Shown here: positions 12,981-25,500 of the stretch, piece after piece
How positions within the stretch are numbered: the stretch's first letter is position 1
How the letters are laid out: the number at the start of each line of letters is the position of its first letter
Assembly: GCA_035041965.1 (NCBI GenBank)
Contig: JAPYMA010001397.1
Location: 143,767 to 207,766, forward strand
Direction of reading: 5' to 3'
Source: Anisakis pegreffii
Taxonomy: Eukaryota; Nematoda; Chromadorea; Rhabditida; Anisakidae
DNA: 64,000 nt
The notes under the pieces: model-generated
Seen by the model: the letters and a program-made list of their open reading frames with translations, nothing else
What the model was told of the DNA's origin: nothing
The model's database searches: none
Position numbers and translations under genes: made by a program

Positions 12981-14199
12981 TCAGTTTATATTCGCATCAC
13001 AAAATCGAACAAGAATTTCTTCTTTCCACTGCATCCTCTTGAATACGTTTATTACAACAATTACCACAAAAACTGTAAGAGACGATCAAATCCAAATAAA
13101 AAGTGACAAGTTTGCATGTCTGTTAAATGAGTAGAAGGTGGCAAAATTTTGCAACTTCTTAATGTGTCATTTCAAATTACGGTAGATTTCAATCGTATAC
13201 GATGAAACGTAGAGTCATTTCAAAATTCTCAGACAGATAGCCACCTTCAGAAGTTTAGAAATTCCCATGGCTTCCTTCATCATTCCTCCTTTTGAGTTCA
13301 TCTGAAGCAACAAAATAGCCTTTTGAGCAACAGCTTGTCGCCTAGTAAAATGACGAAGCGAAGTTTCTGACGACTCATGTAGCAGGCATGCTTGTGGACC
13401 ATTGGTTGGACACTCCTGATGTAGAATGGAACAGAATAGATTAAGATGGAACAAAACAGAACAGAGTAGAATGGAGTAAAACAAAATGGGAAGTTTTGTT
13501 CAAATCGACACGCAGTGTTGCTTCTATGATAAGTGGTAAAATCATACAATGCGAACGAAAATGAGGACAGAACTGCGCACATGTAATATCTCAAATATTG
13601 TTACAGACTGTGATCACCACTGCTAAACTATGCGATAATTTCATTATTTTTCTTGCCTCAGTAATGTAAGATGGAACTCCGCAGAGCACAGTTCCTGCTT
13701 TTCTCTATGATCCAAAATCAAACAATCTGATAGGAAATTTCTAATAAATTAAAGACAAAATGAGGTTAACGGTGCGTGAGGAACGGTGTACATGTCATGC
13801 CATAAGCAAGTACTCTGAATGGTTTTATTTTTTAGCTACTTGAGAAAATAATCTTGAATGGTTCTGTGAAATAGTAGTCGATGGAATTATTGTAGGACTT
13901 TGTATTCATACCTTTAAAGCAATCATTTCATACATCGTTGAACTCAGTTTTGTGTTGTCTCGACATTTCGTATTGATCGAACCATTTTAATTAATTTTTC
14001 GATTGCGAGTATAAAAGTTCTTTAAGGCAGAGCAAATATTTGCTTGTAGCAAATCAGATAACAACAGAATGAGACGAACAAAATCTACCGTTAAATATTG
14101 AGCGGAAAAAAATAGGTATGATTTTGAATAGTATGGGATGTCTCCCTCTTAATGCATTATCCTGAATGCTTTCAAAACGAATAGATGGATGAATGGTCA
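12981..14199 (-). CDS. Unrecognised gene, four phase-consistent exons (5' end missing)
   Basis: Exons 14199-14089, 13572-13463, 13415-13245 and 13037-12981 have AG/GT borders and join in frame. They read, in order, VTIHPSIRFESIQDNALRGR..., SNTACRFEQNFPFCFTPFYS, ECPTNGPQACLLHESSETSL with QKAILLLQMNSKGGMMKEAM, and RMQWKEEILVRFCDANIN before a TGA. The Cys pattern across the exon 2/3 join (C-x8-C, then C-x7-C) hints at a small disulphide-bonded or zinc-binding region, but no family is recognised. The first listed exon starts in phase 1, so at least one upstream exon with the start codon lies above 14200. The model was built by hand; exon 13415-13245 (57 codons) is the strongest piece. Confidence 0.45.
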
Positions 14200-15084
14200 C
14201 TGTAGAGAGCACGTCATTCAACATATAATAATGAAGCACATCAAAGATGCTGATGACTATAATAAATCAGTGATAATGATCCGTAAACTAAGAATGATTC
14301 ATAAATAGGTCTTTTGTGAAGATTCGTCGCTTTAACACGCTCTCGATCCACCCAATCAACATAGTGAAAGACTTCATCGAGGATAAAGAAAGATAAGATT
14401 TAAATCAATCAGAATGCATCTTCAAAATCGCATAAATTCGGAGCACCTAAGAAATATTTGACACGTAGAGTAATGGTGGTGCTGAGTAGACATGATCATC
14501 ATTGAGATCAGATAGAATAATGAAGAAAAGAGCAATTGAATGTGTCAGTTATGTAACGATTATATTGGAATTTTCATTACATTGCGGTTTTACTCAACGA
14601 ATTTAGATGATACGTGCAAAAATAGAAGAAGGCATTGAAAATGGCGAATGAGCACGCAATCTGGTGATCGTGATGAAATGAGACGAGATGAGCACAATCT
14701 GATGATGCGGCTGTTGGTTGTGATGCATATAAATTTTGCGTCGACCGATAACTGGAATTAGGTCAGTTCCTTCCAAGGAAATTCAAAACTTCTGTCATAT
14801 ATACATACAATCGGTAATCTTTCATCTTTTGACACTTTATTTCATGAATGTGGAATTATATTTATTTCGTTGACTCGGTTTTTTATTCTGATCGAACGTT
14901 TTCTTCCTCTTTTCATTTTTTCTTCTTATTTCATTGTTTTTTCAGTTCCACTTTTGGGTTCTTCGTTGTGTTCTCTCGCTCAGTTGGTATTACACTGAGA
15001 ACGAAAAAAATCGTTCATCCACCTGAAACTGTGGCGAAATAAATGTTCTCAAAGTGGCATGAGAAGTGATAGATCGCAATTGTA
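14200..15084. other. Intergenic or upstream sequence, weak coding hints
   Basis: Probably holds the 5' end of the minus-strand gene ending at 12981. A plus-strand frame near 14950-15042 (ending KKIVHPPETVAK) is coding-like but could not be joined to neighbours. Confidence 0.3.
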
Positions 15085-17196
15085 ATGTTCTCCTTTGATG
15101 CACAAACTATCTCCATTCCATCCCAAAGTTTGCCCTCAATCCCTAAAGAAGAAAGTGCACAAAAAACTGAAATTTCGAGCATTGTAGAGGATGCTAGTAG
15201 AATTCAAGAAAGTCGATTAAATTTACTATAAAGAATTCTCGACCTCAGTAACCTGCCTTTTGAACTGATCTCCTAATTGATTCCATTTCAGGTATTTGTT
15301 TTGGAAGATACCATCCGATCTGATGAGTTGATGGGAATATATATGATCATGAATGAGCAATGAATCTTTGAAAATATTCAAATTCAACACATTCAACACA
15401 TTCAAATTCAACACAGGGTAAGTATGCATCAAATTCCGAAACCATTGGGAAAATTTTTTACGCAGTTAGTCGAAAATCACGGAAGATTACAACACCAAAA
15501 AGAATCATACTTACCCTCGGAAAGAGAAACAAAACCAGTTTTCAGTGACGAATCTTGAGCTAAAGGAAATAAGAAGTGAACGGAAACTTAGTGAACATCG
15601 ACCTTACCGTTACGCGGTTTCATCTCGACCATTTGACTAAGCAACGCAAATTCGAGAAGTTTTTGTTCCTTATCTCAAAAAGTAGCTCAATCCGTATTAA
15701 CATGATTATTTATGGTGTGCTCGCTGATCGATACAGTGAAAAGTTGGCTAGTAACCCTACTTAGTGTCACGTCCTCATAGGTGTTGTCCACCTGCTGAAT
15801 AGGCGAAATCATAAAGAACGTCGGGTGTCACCTTCGAAATTAACATTTCTGCTGTGACGATCACGTTTATCTCACAACATGTTTGATTGATAGGGAAGCT
15901 GTTTTACGATTGCTTCCAAGCTGCGCATAAACTAAATAAAATATTTTTCATCATGAGGTAATATTTTATCACGATGCGAATAATTATGCTTTGGCTAGTT
16001 GCGAATGACTTATTTGCCCATGATTGCATGCACATGGAGGTTAAGAAGAAGGATGAGTTTAGCTGTATTTTCGATTGTCCCTTATAATCAGTTATCTCTC
16101 TACAAGTCAACTGCAAGTTTGGTCAACGTTTGACTGACTCTCGCTCGAATGAGGGAGACAGCTTGCGATGAAGAAGCAGTCAGTTGTAGAAGAACCACGA
16201 CCAAGGCTCAGACGGCCTATGTGCTGTACAGCTGAAGTAGAGCTTTTCAAGGGCACGCTCCTCATTGATCCAAACGAGAACGTTTCAAACTTCAAAGGAG
16301 GTGAATATGACATAACTCGAAGAAGAAAAACATCTTAAATTACTTCTTCAACAAAACTATCATTACGACAGATCAATTCAAAATTCAGTTTAGAAAATCA
16401 CACATCTTTTTGTCATCGTTGCAAGGCGGAAGGTAGATTGAACACTTTAGAGGGGAAACAAAACAATTTTGTCTTCATTCAAACTGTGTACTACAAAACA
16501 ACATTCTCATCTCATCAGAATGAATGTTTACATTAATGTATTTAAAATCCATTTCCATTTTTCATCAAATCAACTTCACCTGAAAGTGAACAAATAATAT
16601 GTTATCACGAAGAAACACTGCGAGAAAGTGATGCTTTACGAAGAAGAAATAATTTGCTCAGAACACATTTAAATTCCAAATCTTCACTTAAGCACATTTT
16701 CTCGTTATATTTTCTCCCTTTTTGCTCGTCATTTCCTCCGTCGAATGAAAGGAAGCAATTTTCAAGAAATTTAACGTCATTAACGACGATCATCAGATAG
16801 TATGGACTGTAGAAACCTGTTTGCGGAAGTGCGTGCATTTGATAATCTATGACATCAATAATACACCGCATTCCCTTGATTATGAATCCAGCGATACAAA
16901 TTTCCATTTTCTAGAGGAGATATCTATTCATTTGAGGAAGTGGGATCTATCAAGGGATGGATAGAGATTTCTTAAGTTTCATTTCGATACAGTGGGGGAG
17001 AGAGAAGGGTAGAGCATATTTAAGGAAGAGAAATCATTCGAAATTATTTAAGGAAGTACGATGCATAAATATGAAATATTATAAGAAGGAGCAAAAGGAC
17101 TGAGTTCAGATATTTTATCACTTCGTTTCTTTTAACGGAAACATTTTAGATTCGGGGAATAGCCAGCTGATGAATATATATTCGCAGAACCAATAA
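15085..17196 (+). CDS. Tentative small charged protein, five exons
   Basis: A hand-built chain 15085-15211, 15546-15608, 15781-15824, 16162-16300, 17150-17196 gives 139 aa in frame. It starts MFSFDAQTISIPSQSLPSIP and includes LKEIRSERKLSEHRPYR, LLNRRNHKERRLAMKKQS, VELFKGTLLIDPNENVSNF and a terminal MNIYSQNQ. AATAAA overlaps the stop region at 17193. Acceptors at 15545 (TTTTCAG) and 17149 (ATTTTAG) are good, but donors at 15212 and 15609 are weak. A minus-strand frame at 15231-15432 is a competing reading of the first intron. No family is recognised and the whole model is provisional. Confidence 0.3.
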
Positions 17197-20100
17197 ATAA
17201 TTGAATTTAAGAACTTATTCATATTCCAAATGAATGTTATAAATCAATAAACACTCATCCGTGTCTTATTCAAATATCTGCATACATACATATAATCTTC
17301 TACACTTTAGTTTATATTCCCGTTCTCAGATTCATTCTGCATACATATAATCATCAAATAGAAACACAACAAAACATTATAATTGAGGCAATAATCCATA
17401 TGATACTGAATTGATTATTCATTTTTTGCACAATGTAAAAGAGCACAACAAAGTCTCAATGATTCGGCACGTAAGTTGAATGGATGAAAACCGTCAAGGA
17501 ATGTGGCCATGACTGTCTCTTAAAATAGTTCACTTTCAACAGAACTGGAGTTTCTAAGAGAACAACTTTTAAAGTATTCACTGCACTGAACTGGGTGCGA
17601 AGGAGGTGAAGATGGGAGGATTTCAAAAAAACGATCTATGTAAGAACAGTTTTAGGATTTCAAGGAAGAGCTGCACCTGAGAGTGAGTTTTTTGTCGACA
17701 AAATTGTGACTATGGAGATGAGTTCGAGGTGGGGTTCGTGCTCTTCAGGTATTTCAGGTATAACAGTATAACTGAGCACGTAACGCCCAAAACTAGGAAA
17801 TTATGAAGATGAGCAATAACACCGTGACATTTGCAGAGGACACTGATTCTATGAAATGATTTGAGCGAAATGTATTGCGAAATGTGTCTTAAGAATTCTT
17901 TGACGGATTGAATGGATTCGTATAAATTGATTCGAAGTTTTTATGCTGTGACACCCACCCACCCACAGTTGGACGGATGATCGCGCGTCCGCAATCATCA
18001 CAGCTGTCAGTCATACAAAACTCTTGTACTTTTGTAATTTTTTGCAAAAACCATGCATTTGATTCATTATCGCAAAATAAATTAATGCCTTTGCAGACGA
18101 CACACCTTTATTCATTTATATTCTTTACATGCATACTAAACAACTGATTATCGTGTTCTTCGACATTTTTTAAAAATAAAACTTGCGCGATATGGAGCGA
18201 AAGAAGCAGTGAAAGGAGGTTTGTTTTTTGGCTTAGCAAATGGCACTAATTGATCATTTCCAAATTTCTGCGTAGATTTTTTGGACTGTGAAAAACCTTC
18301 TCCTATTTTCTCGTAGCATTTTTGAGAATTGATTTCTCACCTCCTGCCAGAAAAATTTCTTTGGACTTTGATGGATTTTGACTCAAATTCCATTCCGATT
18401 TGTTTCAAAAGTGATTAAATTAGTCTTTACATTTTTAGGTTTTCCTCAACCTTACGGAATTACTGGCTGAGAAAATGTCTTTGCAGAGCCTTTGTAGGTG
18501 ATGGAAAAAAAGCATTTACCACTGAGAAAAAAATGGATATTTTGTTTTGATAAATGTTTCATATCGAATTTTTTTCAGGAATTTCATCGAATGATAATTG
18601 TTAGATTTATGTAATGTTCTACTCTAACTGTATATCACACTTCATTGTTTCATGCCTTCCCATAGGGTCTATTTCATGAATATCTCAACGTATTCGTACA
18701 ATACGTTTTATGTACATCATACAATCTTTTGAAAAATTTATTTTCAGTTGTAATAACGCATCATTCTGATCACTTATTACTTTTCATCAAACTATTTCTG
18801 GTTTAAGAAATACGCTGATTAGTCAGTAATAACTATTCAAGCGATGTTAGTTAGAATTTTGAAATTTCATGATTGTGATTTTTTGCTTTCGACTGTCATT
18901 GAAGAGAACTTGTTAAATATAACGTTTTCTTGTTTTCGTGAACTCGAACAAGTCGTTCAGTTCGAATCACGTTCTTCTGAAATTGTTCATTATTATTGCC
19001 ATCATAATTCTTCACCAATAAAATTCCAGTAATTCAAATGCAATTTCAAATAGTGAAGAGCAAAGTCTAACTGAACTGAGATCATTATCAACTATGAGGC
19101 GATTGAATTTGCACGGTGGGGATGCATTATTAGTTGACTTTCGTCACTATGATACATTTTTAAAAATGTAGCTTGAATTTCAAAACCGATTAATAAAAAT
19201 TTCGCTTTTTTTAAAGGTTTTTGACGTTCAAGCTCCGTCCGACCTGAAAATTCCGACAAATCCTCATAAGTAATCTTCAATAATAAATAAAGTTGTCTTC
19301 AGATTAACTCATAACTAACTTTGCATAAAATTCGATTCAAGGCAAATATCATTAAGCAACTTAAAACAAAGAAAACCATTCAATCAAGTAAGATACCAAC
19401 GAAATTGTTAATTAAAACTACAAAATAAAGAAGATCATACAATTGTAACGAGAAGATATGACAGTGTTAGTGATGATAACAAAAGAATTAAATCCATTCG
19501 GAACGTTTCGAAGCAATCAATCATTTCTTTAAGAACTGAACGGAATCAGAGGAAAAGTAAATAAAACAGTGAATAGCAAAGGAATGAATTCTCTTAAAAT
19601 TTGGGCTGTCTTCGTCAAAAATGAACAAATTTTTAAAAAATGGACATACACATCCAAACGAAACAATAAAAGATGACACGCATTGTGCTACATAAAAATT
19701 GATTTTATAACCAAATATATCGTATTAATGAATTGTTAATTTCAAATTTTATTCTTTCATTCATCATTTGTTGATGTTTAAATGAGCGTATCAATTAAAC
19801 TCCTCTCATTTTTTTCTATTCGCTTCGACAAACTGATGCCACTGATAACAATAAATCTGGGTTAGAAGGAGGACGTCTTCTTTCCGAAGAATGAACTTAA
19901 GACATCATGAATCCTCGCAAAAAATGGGAATGTTTCACGTTCGGCTTCCTTCGTCATTTATAATGTTCCAGAATAGTTTCTTGTTTCGCTTTGTTGTTCC
20001 AAATCATTGTCGGTTGTTGTGAAAGAATACACATGTTTGACAATCTGCTCACTTATTTTGAACTTATCATTCACCTCCCACGTACTAATCATAATGGATT

Positions 20101-20501
20101 GATTTCAACTATTCTATCGATCTCTAATCAAAATTTCAAAAATATCCAAATGCTTTGCAAAGTTATTTTAAGTTGATTACATTGAAATTTTAGATTTTAA
20201 ACATATCTAATCGATACAAACGATTGACAACACTAACGAAGACGAAACGGAAGCAACGTATATGGTGAAGGGTGAGCTTGAAGATAGAAGCAATAATTGC
20301 AATGGTATTGTTTACAAGTTTCGACTGAAATGCATATTCATTCGATTGTGACACAATATAGGAAAAGAAAAGATTACCGATTCAAATTTGCTGAAAGTGT
20401 TTATGATGATGATGGAGGAAATTATAATGATGTTTTTAAAAAAGTGGGTTGATATTCGTAAATAAATGAACAACTTATGAAGATGATATCGAACAACAAA
20501 C
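17197..20501. other. Mostly non-coding stretch with possible minus-strand 3' exons
   Basis: No repeat or RNA gene is seen. A minus-strand frame at 19257-19092 behind a TTTTCAG acceptor (RTELERQKPLKKAKFLLIGF...) and another near 20215-20257 could be downstream exons of the gene starting at 21746, but phases could not be fixed. A short CACC run lies at 17954-17967. Confidence 0.3.
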
Positions 20502-21746
20502 CAGAAATAATGGAAGAATATTGACGAAGACAATTAACGCGAGAATGCAAAAATTCCCAAAAATGATGCTGAAAAGTTCTTGAGTGAATTGAAATATTTT
20601 TATGAAGGTTTTTGCGGTATGGGCGCATAGGATAGTTTGACGTTTGACGAAAGCTTTACCAATGAATTGAATGTTTGCAGCGAATGGAAGGAGAACATTT
20701 TTATCATGTTTATCTCGAATTTATAGTTTCCATTGCGATTAAACAAACTAAATGGTTCAGACATGCAAATAGTTCGGCATTTGATGAATTTCATGTGTGC
20801 AATAACCTTCCGGACATAAACGCCGTGGCAGAATTCTAAAGATATGCATGTATATGAAGGATTTGATATTTGAAATCAGAACAAATGTGTAGTGAAGTGG
20901 GTATGTATTATCGACTTGGATTGTTGTCATAGAATATGTTGCCTGCAACCATCCCATTTTAGAGTGAGTGCCCAAATGAGTTACAACAGTCGAGCGTTCT
21001 TCGGCCCTAATCGGCAGTTTCGATAGCTCTGGTGTAGTGTCGATCAACTGTTTCTGAATCTATGAATGCATCAAACAGGCATTTTGCATTACTACTTATA
21101 ACAATCAATTCCTCGTTCCCAGCCTTACACATTCTTAGGACTTCAATACCCAAGTGGTTCTTTACTAGATGCTGACGGTGGAGCCATGATATCGATTGGT
21201 AGCCGATCGAAGAATTTCAACCGAAATTCGATTGCATTGCAGGCTGTTGAGTTCAGTTTTCCGGTGTAAAAATGAATTTCATCGGATTCCGATCGAAAAG
21301 CTTCGAATTTTGTTCACAGGAGCCATAACAAGATCTGTTGGGTTTGGTTCTGACAGTTTTCTCATATAAATTAGTTTGGAATCCGAGTGAGCATTCAACA
21401 CACTCGATTTAGGAGTAGCTATTAAAGATTTGGCAAGGAACAGGCCCGATCGCGTGACTGTACTTCAACGTCTACTCTTTTCTGAACCCAATAAAGCAGC
21501 TGAAAACTTACTAATTACCAGTTTTGTTTGGGTTCATTGTTAGTACGGGCAACCTAATCACATGTCAAGAATATACCAAACGCAAATCATACTTTGCAAG
21601 AAGATAGTGAAAATCCGTAATCATCTTCAGTTAGAATCGTTACTTGAGTTTCAACCGGACTATTTCGTCATTACAGCCCAATTCTGTGCTACGAACGATT
21701 CCTCCTCACTCTCTGATCCCTTTTGGCAAACAACGATGACCGACAT
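20502..21746 (-). CDS. Unrecognised gene, five phase-consistent 5' exons
   Basis: Exons 21746-21675, 21047-20985, 20835-20807, 20747-20660 and 20568-20502 join in frame from an ATG. The protein begins MSVIVVCQKGSESEEESFVA and continues LIDTTPELSKLPIRAEERST, NSATAFMSG, LFNRNGNYKFEINMIKMFSF and HHFWEFLHSRVNCLRQYSSI. Splice sites are reasonable (acceptors CAG/TAG; donors GTAATG, GTAACT, GTTATT, GTAAAG, GTTTGT). The last exon ends in phase 1, so the C terminus lies below 20502. No domain is recognised. It would be divergent to the kinase gene that starts 0.85 kb away on the other strand. Confidence 0.4.
21166..21320. repeat. MITE-like fragment
   Basis: Sequence rich in CCGATCGAA and CCGAAATTCG motifs, with GGAGCC near both ends, resembling the element at 10636-10847. 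No duplicated target was identified. It lies in the first intron of the minus-strand model 20502-21746. Confidence 0.25.
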
Positions 21747-22590
21747 TGATTGTATGCTTTTTAGCCCCAGTAACACGTGCCATCCCGTTTTGGAATAACG
21801 TGAAAATATTGCGTGAGAGACGTGAGTTTTCATCTACTTTAAAAGAGGGAATGGAACGTAGTTCGCTTTTGAGTTTTGGTTTTTTGTTTTCATGCCATCT
21901 CCTCTTTTACTGCTTGCTCTCGAAGGTTCGCATGTTTGTGCTTTGTAGCAATTAATTCTAAATTCAAGTCTTACATGAGAAAAATAAAGAAGTCATTCTT
22001 TAGAAACATTAGCTATCTCGTGATTAGGAATGCAGCTGGCTTGAAGTAACTATTTCTTAGCAATCTTCTGTCTCATGAATGTTTCGTAACAACAAAGTAA
22101 GTCGTGAATGTAGAAGATGCCACTCAAAAATTTTCGAACGTTTTGTTTTTTTTTTTGAAAATATCCTATGAAGATAAGATACCCTTTCATCTTCTGACGC
22201 TCCGAACCAGCAGGATTGCTACATATTCAGTGTCATTGGAGCGTGATTTATGATCCTATCATTTATTGATTTATTATTTTGAGTAAATTAAGGCTGGTTG
22301 TGATTAAATTGAGGCGCTCCATAACTATATAATTACCCTCTACCATATTCTTACATGTCGCCAGTGAAGTTCTTTTTCGAGTTAGAAACTACATTTCAGG
22401 AAGACCACACCATCTTTCCGACGAATTTGGTGTGTTTTGTATATTATCATTATACTGGTGCTATTGCTCACAACGGAAGGCGCTGCATCTAATTTTTGTT
22501 CAGTGATAATATTTTTTGTTGGAGTAACTGTTGGTTTTGTTGTGACCAGCGGCTCATAAAGCTGCTGTAGAATGATGCTGCGTGTTGGTT

Positions 22591-25500
22591 ATGGGTGAAT
22601 ATTCGAATATGGATGTTTGTCCGATTCCGCTTCCACCTCGTGCTAACGCATCAAACCCCACTCCGATCACTTCCCGTCTTCCCACTACCACTACTGTGGC
22701 TAGCAGTGCCGGCAGCAGCAGTCAGACCGTAGTAGAGAAATCGGGTTCCACATTATGCTCTCGCAAACTCCAGGTTTTATGAACATTTTCATTCATTTCT
22801 TGAAGATTTTCATTCTTATACAATAAATGTTTGCCTATTTTTTACCGCATTGTTTTATAAAGTTCTTGTAAACACTTCAACACAACAGTTTCAATACAAA
22901 TCAGTAATTGACGCATCTGCAAATTAAGCCATATAGACTTTCAAAGTGTACATCTCAAATTCTCGCTGAAATTCTGATATGGAAATGAAAAAACATCAAA
23001 ACTTTACTGCACTGATTCAGAACAGCTTTTCGCCTACACCAAAATAACTTCAATAATTCTTTTCTGAGTTTAGATCGTTCTGATAATCGATGTGAAAGCA
23101 GCCAAAAATTTGCGAGTGCGTGAAATGGCTTGTCACGATGTGCAAAAAGTTGCAGATACGTTAAATGTCAATCTCACTGTAAATTTCATTTCTTCGCTTC
23201 AGTATTTCATTTCAGTGTTCATTATTTAGCGTTAATGATGTGTTTTTTCGCTGACAGTTTACAGTCTGCTGGTCAGTTTCTGATTGCATCCACCTGGTGA
23301 AGGTTCAGATTCAGAAGAGCTGTTCAGGGAAGGTCACGAACTGAACCCAGCGTTTTGGGATGAGATACATTAAATTGTAGAACTTCTCGAGCTGATCACG
23401 AATATGTAAAACATTTTTGCGAAACACAAAGGGGACGCGAGATATGGCGACGAAAAGGTTTTCAGTGTCTTGAAGTAAAGTTCTGAATTTCGATCTGGCA
23501 GCAGCGGCTTGGCCTAGTGCGTAGTGCGCTAGCACTAATCGTAAGTATGGATGCCTTGTGGTTCTGTCCCGCGCGAAGGCGGAACTTTTTTTCTCATACA
23601 TTTCTAACATATTCGAACAACCAAGATATTTTGCTTCACTTCCCACAACTTCTGTCTTTCTTTGTGGGGACATTTTTACATATTTTGAAAATTTGAGATT
23701 TCATTTGATTGTTTGTATCTGATCATAATGAGTATGTCTATTCACAACAGAATGATCAAAGTATAGAAAAAATTTGCATAAGAACATTTCACAAATGACA
23801 ACTCGTCACAGGTGTTGATATCACAGTCTCATTCGTTTACCATTGTCCGAGAATCATCATTGTGTGACAGTGTACCATGATGAAACGCTTTTGTTCAGCA
23901 AATGTGGAGGCTTTTTTGGGTGAAAGGTTTGACGTGGGTGATGCTACTTCTCCAACTAGAGAGGAGATGAAAAGGCGCAAAGATTAGCCGATATTATTAT
24001 GCGGCATGCGGAGGGTGATGAGTTGGAGGTGGAGGAAGATGAGGAGGTTTGCAGTGAGAGTGAAGGTGAAGAGGAGCCGTCGATAGACCTAGATGATGGT
24101 GTCATCCCAATTCTCGACAAAATTTCGTTCAGTAATAGGAAACTGATTTGTGCATAAGATGTTCGATGCGCTGTTGACTTCTATCGCTCATCAAGTGATG
24201 GATGCAGAACATATTTTTGTATGCATGCGAAATTCAGGTTCATCAACACCAAAAAAGATCTGCATCGGTTACATGAATTCGAAAAAGAACGAAACATCTG
24301 TTTTCGTCGCAACCAAATAAATGCACTATCGCCCGAGCTCAAATATACGGTCATTGAGAAGATAGTGAAAGGAGTAATATTGCATGACACTGATTCGCGG
24401 GCGTTGGCCCACTCATTAAGTAAGAAATACAAAATACCATATTTCGAGGCTTCTACGGTATGGCTTTAAAAATTTAAACACGTCAGCCATTTAACATCGA
24501 GACGTATAATAAAATTTGTGAATAGGCGAACATTCCGCAACCGTTCACAAATTGAAGAAGCCTCCCGCAATTTTGTTGAACATATCAAATCGAAAAATCT
24601 GGAACCAGATTGTATCTATAATGCAGATCAGTCTGCAATTTCTAAAGAGTTGTATTCGGCACGGACTCTGGCACTTCGTGGACAGCGAAGCGTGGAATGC
24701 GTCGCACAACAGTTGGGATCTTTAACTCACTCATTCACCGTTCTCCCCATCGCAAGGGTAGATGGTGTTTTGGTGCGCAAATTGTATGTTGTGATAGCTG
24801 AACCAAGCAGCAAAGTTCCACAAAGTTTCAACTGGCATGCCCGTAACCTTATCATCGAATGCGGAATGTCAAACATTATGACAACATCGCATATGGTTTC
24901 ATGGCTCACGAATTGTGTCGCAACACTACAGGCGCAAACACACACGCTCCTCATACTGGATTCATGGACACCATTTAAGAGGCATAGAGAAATGAAGGAA
25001 TTGCTGCCGTTAGATGCATCATTCGAGATTGAGAACATACCCGCCGGCACTGCGTCACATATCCAACCACTGGATCGATTCTTTTCCGGATATTCAAAAT
25101 GTTTATCTGCAAGATCCATTCTTGTGTGGTCACACATGACATTGATTTTCTGACCTGTCGCCGCGAAAATATTCTCCGTATTCTCGAAGTGGTCTTTAAT
25201 CAATTCTGTAATCCGGTATTTCGGGAATTCAATAAGTATTCTTGGTATGCGTGCGGTCATTCAAGAACATCCAGAAGAATTCCAAACGCCTGTTGAAGTG
25301 TGCTTCCCGCAGCACGTCGTCCAAGAATGTGATATTAACAATTGTGATCATTTGTCCTTTGTAAAATGTTCTTATTGTGAATTCTATCTATGTTTCAATC
25401 ATTTTGTTGTAGACAGACGTGCACATTACGATGATATGTAAAAAAACCGAAAAAATTACAAAATAAAAAAAAACAAAAAATAAAAGAAGAATATACTCAC

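Noticed and set aside
15576..15764. Plus-strand frame ending YGVLADRYSEKLASNPT
   Set aside because: Looks coding, but it needs a poor acceptor and conflicts in frame with the better-spliced exon at 15546-15608. Kept only as an alternative.
23311..23673. 120-codon frame as a captured host gene
   Set aside because: The inverted partner has stops and mostly amino-acid-changing differences, and no family is recognised. It is treated as a repeat arm.
24727..25260. 177-codon minus-strand open frame
   Set aside because: It is antisense to the pogo-type transposase, whose motifs are clear on the plus strand.
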